A program made the translations under genes and the position numbers. Under the pieces are notes generated by a model. That model was not told the DNA's origin. It ran no database searches and saw only the letters and a list, made by a program, of their open reading frames with translations. A stretch of DNA of 64,000 bases, from NCBI GenBank assembly GCA_021851785.1, contig JAJZBV010000001.1, positions 206,325-270,324 on the forward strand. Direction: 5' to 3'. The stretch is from Pseudomonadota bacterium. Lineage in GTDB: Bacteria > Pseudomonadota > Alphaproteobacteria > Acetobacterales > Acetobacteraceae. Shown here piece after piece: positions 57,794 to 64,000 of this stretch (its first letter is position 1; the number at the start of each line of letters is the position of its first letter).

Positions 57794-59095
57794 ATGCCGC
57801 TGCTCGGCTGTATCGCGGATGATTTCACGGGGGCGACCGATCTCGCCGCCATGCTGGTCGAAAACGGCATGCGCACCGTGCAACTCATCGGGGTTCCGCA
57901 AGCGGACCAGCCACTCCCCGAGGCCGATGCCCTGGTGATCGCGCTGAAATCGCGGACCGCGCCGGTGGCCGAGGCCGTCGCCGCCAGCCGCGCCGCGCTT
58001 GCCGCCCTCACCCGCGCCGGCTGCCGGCGGTTCTTCTTCAAATACTGCTCGACCTTCGACAGCACCGACGCAGGCAATATCGGTCCCGTCGCCGATGCGC
58101 TCCTCGCCGATCTCGGCGCCGGCTTCGCCCTCGCCTGCCCCGCCTTCCCGGCCAATGCGCGCAGCGTCTATCAGGGCCATCTTTTCGTCGGAAGCCGGCT
58201 TCTCAATGAAAGCGGGATGGAAAACCATCCGCTGACGCCGATGCGGGACGCCGATCTGGTCCGCGTGCTCGCGCGTCAAACCAGCGGCGAAGTCGGCCTC
58301 GTCCCCTACGCCGTGGTCGAGGAGGGGGCGGAGGCGATCCGGGCGGCGATGGCGACGCTCGCGCGCGAGGGCAGGCGCTACGCCATCGTCGATGCGGTGA
58401 ATGAACGCCATCTCCGCGCGATCGGCGCGGCGGCGGCGGAACATGAGCTGATCACCGGCGGCTCCGGCGTCGCGATGGGCTTGCCGGCGAATTTCCGCAG
58501 GCAAGGGCGCCTCCCCGAGCGCGCCGATCCGGCGGCGCTCGCGGACGTGCCGGGCCTTCCCGCGATCCTCGCCGGCTCCTGCTCGCGCGCGACGCTCGGC
58601 CAGATCGCCCATGCCCGGGCGCATCTGCCGGTCTTCGATCTCGACCCGCAGGCGCACCCCGATGCCGCGTCCCTCGCCGGCGCGGCACTCGCCTGGGCGA
58701 AGGATCATCTCGGCGCCCGCCCGGTGCTGATCGCCGCCTCCGCCCCGCCCGAGCGCGTCGCCGCCTTGCAGGCCAGGCTCGGGCGCGACCCGATGGGGCG
58801 GGATCTGGCCGGGGCGCTGATCGAGGCGGCGCTGGCCGAGATCGCCGAGGGATTACGCGACCTCGGGGTGCGGCGCCTGGTGGTTGCCGGCGGTGAGACC
58901 TCGGGGGCGGTGGTCTCGCGGCTCGGCGTCCGCGCCCTGCGGATCGGCGTGCAAATCGACCCCGGCGTGCCCTGGACCCGCGCCGAGGGCGACGGCCCCT
59001 CTCTGCTGCTCGCCCTGAAATCCGGCAATTTCGGCGCCCCGGATTTCTTCCTCAAGGCGTTTGCGACGCTTCCCGAGGCGAAGGCAAGCGTTTGA
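57794..59095 (+). CDS. otnK: Four-carbon acid sugar kinase family protein (OtnK-like, DUF1537)
   Basis: LGCIADDFTGATDLAAMLVENGMRTVQLIGVP; KYCSTFDSTDAGNIGPV; AGGETSGAVV. Confidence 0.93.
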   Translation: MPLLGCIADDFTGATDLAAMLVENGMRTVQLIGVPQADQPLPEADALVIALKSRTAPVAEAVAASRAALAALTRAGCRRFFFKYCSTFDSTDAGNIGPVADALLADLGAGFALACPAFPANARSVYQGHLFVGSRLLNESGMENHPLTPMRDADLVRVLARQTSGEVGLVPYAVVEEGAEAIRAAMATLAREGRRYAIVDAVNERHLRAIGAAAAEHELITGGSGVAMGLPANFRRQGRLPERADPAALADVPGLPAILAGSCSRATLGQIAHARAHLPVFDLDPQAHPDAASLAGAALAWAKDHLGARPVLIAASAPPERVAALQARLGRDPMGRDLAGALIEAALAEIAEGLRDLGVRRLVVAGGETSGAVVSRLGVRALRIGVQIDPGVPWTRAEGDGPSLLLALKSGNFGAPDFFLKAFATLPEAKASV

Positions 59096-59107
59096 AAAAA
59101 TGGGAGT

Positions 59108-59129
59108 GTTCTTTTTTGAAAAAAAGAAC
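59108..59129 (+). repeat. Family A hairpin after otnK-like gene
   Basis: GTTCTTTTTTGAAAAAAAGAACCAAAAAACTTTT. Confidence 0.88.
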
Positions 59130-59165
59130 CAAAAAACTTTTCACTCTTCGGTCGTGCCGGCGGCT

Positions 59166-59429
59166 TTATGCCGCGTCCGGCAGGGGATGCGCGGGGCGGG
59201 TTTGATCTCCGAGGCCGGCGAGGAGGCCGGCGATGGAAATATCCTCGTCGAGTTTATCCCAATGCACGCCACGCGGGCTGATCTCGAAGGCCATGCGCTC
59301 TTCCGGGCGGGCGCGCAGCAGCCGGGGAAACCATGCCAGTGGCACGCCGAGAACGCGGCCATCCCGCAAGGTGACCCAGAGGGAATCGTCATCGAACCGG
59401 ACGGCAACGGCCTCAGGCGAAGAATTCAT
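59166..59429 (-). CDS. DUF2442 domain protein
   Basis: FDDDSLWVTLRDGRVLGVPLAWFPRLLRA. Confidence 0.88.
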   Translation of the reverse strand: MNSSPEAVAVRFDDDSLWVTLRDGRVLGVPLAWFPRLLRARPEERMAFEISPRGVHWDKLDEDISIAGLLAGLGDQTRPAHPLPDAA

Positions 59430-59655
59430 CCCACTTCCTCATGATCAGGTTCCTGTTGGCCTCGATCATCGCCACCAAGGCGCGCTGAGTTCGGGCGTCG
59501 AAACCCTCATTATACGCGATCCTGATCTCGGGCGTGAGCCAAAATTTTGCTTCCCTGTCACCCGCGCGGACATGAACATGCAAGGATTCCCGCGGATTGC
59601 CTTCATTGGCATAGAAAAAGAACTTGAACCCGCTCTGGCGGAAAATCACCGGCAT
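59413..59655 (-). CDS. DUF4160 domain protein
   Basis: FKFFFYANEGNPRESLHVHVRAGDREAKFWL. Confidence 0.9.
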   Translation of the reverse strand: MPVIFRQSGFKFFFYANEGNPRESLHVHVRAGDREAKFWLTPEIRIAYNEGFDARTQRALVAMIEANRNLIMRKWDEFFA

Positions 59656-59944
59656 GGCATGACCGCCGCTGGCGGGAGGAGGAAGGCGGACATTCCGGTT
59701 TCATCGAGCATGGAGACCTCCTTGGCTATCGGGAGCCGCCTTTATCGCGATTGCGCACTGCTCCCGCACCCCTTCATTTTGAGTAGTAATTTACTCAGGA
59801 ATGCGGCGGCGCGAGAAGGCGGGCCATTTTGTGCTTGCGCGGGGCGGCGATACCGGCCTTAAGCTTGCGCCCGGCGTCGTCGAATGGCGGCCCCGTCGCG
59901 GGCGCCTCGACGGGCGGGAAATCTCAGCACAAGGACCAAGGGAC

Positions 59945-60085
59945 ATGGGCAAGGGCGACAAACAGCGCGGCAACCGCGAGGCCAAGAAGCCGAAGGCGAA
60001 CAAGAAGGTCGCGCCGGTGAGTTCGACGTTCCTGAAACCGCGGCCGGAGGCTCCGAAACCGGGCGCCAAGCCGGCGCCGAAATAG
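59945..60085 (+). CDS. Small Lys/Pro-rich protein
   Basis: MGKGDKQRGNREAKKPKANKKVAPVSSTFLKPRPEAPKPGAKPAPK. Confidence 0.6.
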   Translation: MGKGDKQRGNREAKKPKANKKVAPVSSTFLKPRPEAPKPGAKPAPK

Positions 60086-60153
60086 GCGGGGCGGCGAAAC
60101 CGGAGTGTTCATAACCCCCGGCCCGACCACCCGCACCTCGGCGCCCGATGGGA

Positions 60154-61233
60154 TCAGGCCGCTTGTTTGCCAGGGAAGACGATGGCGATGAACCGGGTAA
60201 TTCCGCGCCGCCATGCGTTTTTCCGCCGCTCCGTCACGGAGGCGACAACGAACACCAGGGCCAGGGTTCCGCCCAGAATGACGGCCCGCGTGGCGGCGGC
60301 GGTGGGCGGCCAGGGAACGACGGTGGTGAGGAACTGGCTGATCGGCAAATGGAGAAGGTAAAGCGTGAAGGTGGCGCCGGCGAGCCAGCGGATCGGCCGC
60401 GCGAAGGGAGCAAGCAGTGGACCGAGCCAATCGGCGGCGGCATGGAACCCGATCAGGTTGATGGCGAAGAGAAAGGCCACGAGGAAATCCTGTGGCAATT
60501 CCTCCCGCCGGAGGGCGGCGAAAAGTGGCGTCATCCAGCGCCCATTATCCTGCGCCCAGAGTTCATAGCCGATCCATAGCGCCAGCGAGCCGGCCCAGAG
60601 CGCCAAGCCGCCGGCGCAGGTGATCTTTCGGCGCGCGCAGACATTGTATGCCGCGACGCCGAACAGCCAAAGCGGCAGCATCGAGACGATTTTGGGACCG
60701 ACGAATATCAGCAACCCGCCGAGGGCCAGCCAACGCCATTTGCCGGCGTGGAAAAGAAACACACCGAAAATGACATAGTACCAAACCTCGTAGCCCAGCG
60801 ACCAATAGGGAAGATCGGAGCCGGGATCCGCATGCAAGAACCAGATTTGATTGAGGAAGGTAAGGCAGAGAAGATAGGAGAGGGGTTGGCCGGTGCTTTC
60901 ATATCCCCAGCGCGCGCTGTAATAATCGGGGTGGATATGGTGGCCGATACTGTCGAGGACAAAGGTCGCGGCCAAGGCCGGCAGCGCCACCGAATAGATA
61001 CGGGCGGCGCGGCTTATCCCATAGGCGTGGGCGGTGGTTTCCCGCTGATCGGTCGCGTAGCGGATCACGAAGCCGGAAAGGACGAAGAACACCGTCACGG
61101 CGTGAGACATGTAAGGGCCGAATTGCCAGAACAGCCCGCCGGTGAACCGCTGGCCGGACACATGCCCGCCGAAAACGACGAGCGCCGCGATGAAACGCGC
61201 CAAGTCGAGATAGAGCGAGGTTGCGCGATTCAT
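60154..61233 (-). CDS. Acyltransferase 3 (OafA/YrhL) family protein
   Basis: LDLARFIAALVVFGGH; FFVLSGFVIRY; multiple TM. Confidence 0.92.
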   Translation of the reverse strand: MNRATSLYLDLARFIAALVVFGGHVSGQRFTGGLFWQFGPYMSHAVTVFFVLSGFVIRYATDQRETTAHAYGISRAARIYSVALPALAATFVLDSIGHHIHPDYYSARWGYESTGQPLSYLLCLTFLNQIWFLHADPGSDLPYWSLGYEVWYYVIFGVFLFHAGKWRWLALGGLLIFVGPKIVSMLPLWLFGVAAYNVCARRKITCAGGLALWAGSLALWIGYELWAQDNGRWMTPLFAALRREELPQDFLVAFLFAINLIGFHAAADWLGPLLAPFARPIRWLAGATFTLYLLHLPISQFLTTVVPWPPTAAATRAVILGGTLALVFVVASVTERRKNAWRRGITRFIAIVFPGKQAA

Positions 61234-61338
61234 CGCGGCACTTTCATACGAGAGCTGATGGTAAAAACGCGAACCAATCTCGCGAGGTCTTAATATCATT
61301 TTTTTGCGCATTGCGCGGCGGAATTTGCATGACGCGCG

Positions 61339-62004
61339 TTACCTACGCCGAAGGCGGGCGCGAAAACCGAATTGGAGATGCCCGATATCACGCGCGCCTC
61401 CCAATGATATTGCCCGAGAAATGACGTAAAAAACCAAATAGGCAAGTTTCCACTTCGACAGGCCAAACTCGATTTTGCCATTGATACCTTGAAATTTTTC
61501 AATTTCAAATCCCGATTGTTTCAGAGCGCGGCGCAGACTTTTCTCGGTAAAAAAACGGAAATGTGTGCGATCCAACGTGCCCCACTCCGTATATTCCCAG
61601 TCTTTTACGATCAGGAGATGGAAAATATTTTTATAATGTCTGACATTAGGAATCGAGCCGACCAAAGCCGCGTCTTCGGTCATATATTCCCGTATTTCTT
61701 TTAGAAATTTCTCATGATCCTCCATATGCTCTATCACATCATTACATATAACAAGATCAAAATAATTTTTTGGTAAATCAGCTTTTACTATATCAAAAGT
61801 CCCTATCAAAATCTTATCGAAAACATTTTTTGCAATGTTTGCGGCCTTGCTATCAGGCTCAATCCCCCATTTTTCTCCAGAGCATTTTATATTTTTAGAG
61901 AATGACCCTTCTCCACAACCAATCTCCAATATCATAGAAATTTCTTGCGGAAGAAATTGAATAATTTCTTTGCGAGATTGATTTCTGTAGCTTTCTTTGG
62001 GCAT
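61339..62004 (-). CDS. Class I SAM-dependent methyltransferase
   Basis: ILEIGCGEGSFSKN; FDLVICNDVIEHMEDHEKFLKEIREYM. Confidence 0.92.
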   Translation of the reverse strand: MPKESYRNQSRKEIIQFLPQEISMILEIGCGEGSFSKNIKCSGEKWGIEPDSKAANIAKNVFDKILIGTFDIVKADLPKNYFDLVICNDVIEHMEDHEKFLKEIREYMTEDAALVGSIPNVRHYKNIFHLLIVKDWEYTEWGTLDRTHFRFFTEKSLRRALKQSGFEIEKFQGINGKIEFGLSKWKLAYLVFYVISRAISLGGARDIGHLQFGFRARLRRR

Positions 62005-62022
62005 GAATTCCTCGCTGTTTAG

Positions 62023-63123
62023 CTAGAAGTTTTTAATAGTTTCTCGTATTTTTATTAAATAACTATCGCCAGATTTTAAATCTGGCTCCAGGTGATTACC
62101 TTCCGCCCATTCGTTCCATGATTTTAACATAATGATCTTTCTGTCGTCTGGATTTTTTTGAACGGACTCGATGGCGTCTTCTAGCGCCATTTTGAATAAT
62201 TCAGGTGATGAATTTTTAAGAACGAAGCCGTTTTTGCCGGATCTTGGTGTATTATCCCACGCATGAGTGACGCAAGGATAATATTTTTCGGCTATGTCGT
62301 TATATTTTTTTTGTGCGCGAAGCCATTTTTCATACGATTCAATGGTGGGCAGGCCACGCGCCCGCTCAAATTTGTTTTTTAGCCACTTTAATGGTTCTCG
62401 TGGTGAACCCCATGGCCGCAATGCCCAATTAGGTGGTGGTGAGATGGCGTCAAATCCATGACCAAGAGGATTCCATCGGCCGATACCTGACACAGAAACA
62501 AAATGAATGCCTGTCAAACCGGCTTTGATGGCCATATTCTGCCAAAGCTCTATTGTTCTCCGAGGTTCTGGAAGTTTACTCGCTTCATATATAAAAAAAA
62601 TAGGTTTATTATCAACTTTGATATATCTCTCATCAAGAAATGCTGGGAGCAGTGTCGCAAAATGGCGTTGGTGATCGGAGATGCCCGGGTAAGTTTGTTC
62701 GATTAAAATTCTATTGGGCGCTCCATGCCAAACTCCGGTCCAGGTTTGATTGGCCCAACACAAACAAAAGGGGAAATCTGGTTGTTTTGACTGAAGAACC
62801 TCATTAAAGGGTCTTTCAAGAACGCGTTTTCCTGCAAACCAATAATGATAATAACAAAATCCATAAACCCCGTATTCGCGAGCCATTTCCGCCTGAGCGG
62901 CCCGTGTTTCTGGAACGCGTAAGTCATAAAACCCGAGATCAGCGGGCACGTGTGGCTGATAATGGCCACGAAACATGGGTTTTGCTTTTGCCGTATTCGT
63001 CCATTCGGTGAACCCCTTCCCCCACCAAGCATCATTTTCTGGAATTGGATGAAACTGAGGCAAATAATATGCAATCGCCTTTATTTCTGGGGACATGGGG
63101 GATGCTCTCAAATTTTGATTCAA
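62023..63123 (-). CDS. Glycoside hydrolase family 99-like / WbsX-type protein
   Basis: KAIAYYLPQFHPIPENDAWWGKGFTEWTNTAKAKPMFRGHYQPHVPADLGFYDLR. Confidence 0.93.
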   Translation of the reverse strand: MNQNLRASPMSPEIKAIAYYLPQFHPIPENDAWWGKGFTEWTNTAKAKPMFRGHYQPHVPADLGFYDLRVPETRAAQAEMAREYGVYGFCYYHYWFAGKRVLERPFNEVLQSKQPDFPFCLCWANQTWTGVWHGAPNRILIEQTYPGISDHQRHFATLLPAFLDERYIKVDNKPIFFIYEASKLPEPRRTIELWQNMAIKAGLTGIHFVSVSGIGRWNPLGHGFDAISPPPNWALRPWGSPREPLKWLKNKFERARGLPTIESYEKWLRAQKKYNDIAEKYYPCVTHAWDNTPRSGKNGFVLKNSSPELFKMALEDAIESVQKNPDDRKIIMLKSWNEWAEGNHLEPDLKSGDSYLIKIRETIKNF

Positions 63124-63260
63124 TGAAGTATAATCAAATGAAGCGGGTGGAACAAGAGATTTGGAATTCAGGAAGCAGAATTACCGACTTTTTGCCATCC
63201 CCGCCGCAAGCCGCCTTCCCCCGCCCGCGCCGGCGGCGAGGGCCGGGGGAAAGTTTTTTG

Positions 63261-63281
63261 GTTCTTTTTTCTAAAAAGAAC
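63261..63281 (-). repeat. Family A hairpin after terminal acyltransferase gene
   Basis: AAAGTTTTTTGGTTCTTTTTTCTAAAAAGAAC. Confidence 0.88.
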
Positions 63282-63292
63282 TTTCCTTCCGC

Positions 63293-64000
63293 TCATTCGC
63301 TTCCCCCCATCGCCAGGGCGGCGCGGCGGGAGCGGCGGGCCTGGATCAGGTGGCGGCCGAGGGCGATCATCGGGCGTTCGATGGTGTGATAGGTGCAGAA
63401 CGCGCCGAGGCAGGTGGCGCCGGTGACGGCGATCCAGCCGGCGGCGTAGGCCAGGATGGCCGCGACCCCGCTGGTCTGGGTGTGGAACAGCTGCGGAAAC
63501 CGCCCGGGAAGAAGCTCGATCGCTGCGTAGTGGAGGAGATAGGCGCTGAAGCTGATTTTGCCCGCCCAAGCCGCCACCGGGTTGACGAAGAGGTTTTTCG
63601 GCGCGGCGCGCGACAGGGCGAGGACGAAGAGGGCGAGCGGCAGGGCGGCGGCCTGTGCCGTGCCGAGGGTCCAGGCGGTTTCTCCCGCCCATTGCGGAAA
63701 AGACGACCAGGAGAGCGCGAAGAACGCCACCAACGCCGCCGCCGCGAGCGCGCTCGCGCGTCGCGCCGGGATGATGTGCTGGGCCGGGCGGAGGAGGAAG
63801 AACACCACCGTGCCGAGGGCGAAAATCGGCAATTGGTTAGGGAACCAGAAATAGAGGATGTCTTCCACCGCGCGCGTCGAATAGGCGCTGCCCCAGAGAA
63901 GGAATCCCGCCCGGTTGGCGAGGATGGCGAGGATCAGCGCGCCGAGCGTGAACAAAACCGCCCGCCGGAGCGTCGTGATCAGCCCGGCGATGAGCGGGAA
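63293..64000 (-). CDS. Acyltransferase 3 family protein (5' end outside window)
   Basis: Repeated TM segments; ILYFWFPNQLPIFALGTVVFFLL; ORF runs off the window edge. Confidence 0.82.
   Translation of the reverse strand, partial: FPLIAGLITTLRRAVLFTLGALILAILANRAGFLLWGSAYSTRAVEDILYFWFPNQLPIFALGTVVFFLLRPAQHIIPARRASALAAAALVAFFALSWSSFPQWAGETAWTLGTAQAAALPLALFVLALSRAAPKNLFVNPVAAWAGKISFSAYLLHYAAIELLPGRFPQLFHTQTSGVAAILAYAAGWIAVTGATCLGAFCTYHTIERPMIALGRHLIQARRSRRAALAMGGSE

Noticed and set aside
1-64000. tRNA, rRNA, CRISPR array or intact IS transposase
   Set aside because: None recognised by eye on either strand; a tRNAscan-SE or CRISPR-finder run would be needed to exclude a missed tRNA.

Overview
The window is a high-GC alphaproteobacterial chromosome segment. 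Gene content and order (hemE/RP001-type origin neighbourhood, PHB regulon, PQQ dehydrogenase, PEP-CTERM protein) fit Acetobacteraceae/Rhodospirillales; this assignment is inference. I support about 60 genes. They include: 3' part of maeB; galU; phosphomannomutase; MscS channel; etfBA-hbd; a GAF-EAL protein; PHB depolymerase; phasin; DacC-like carboxypeptidase; map; radC; a PQQ alcohol dehydrogenase / cytochrome c / SBP operon; maf; ppsR; hemE-hemH-hemJ; coaBC; ubiE; mutM; rpsT; dnaA; PhaC-like hydrolase; phaR; paaABCDE; rsmA-surA-lptD-lptG-lptF; 2-hydroxyacid and alcohol dehydrogenases; an aminotransferase; a PEP-CTERM protein; otnK-like kinase; a DUF4160/DUF2442 pair; and an AT-rich surface-polysaccharide block at the right end. 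The strongest non-coding signals are: (1) a probable chromosomal origin between ppsR and hemE; (2) a dispersed AT-rich hairpin family of 9 copies, 8 of them 8-19 nt after stop codons and in gene orientation, with compensatory stem changes and a linked GC-rich hairpin; (3) a 210-bp MITE with an IS5-type TTA target duplication; (4) CTGC-N3-GCAG PhaR-type operators before PHB genes. The main coding oddity is a PQQ dehydrogenase with a lanthanide-type D-x-D motif but no vicinal cysteine pair. No tRNA, rRNA or CRISPR was found.
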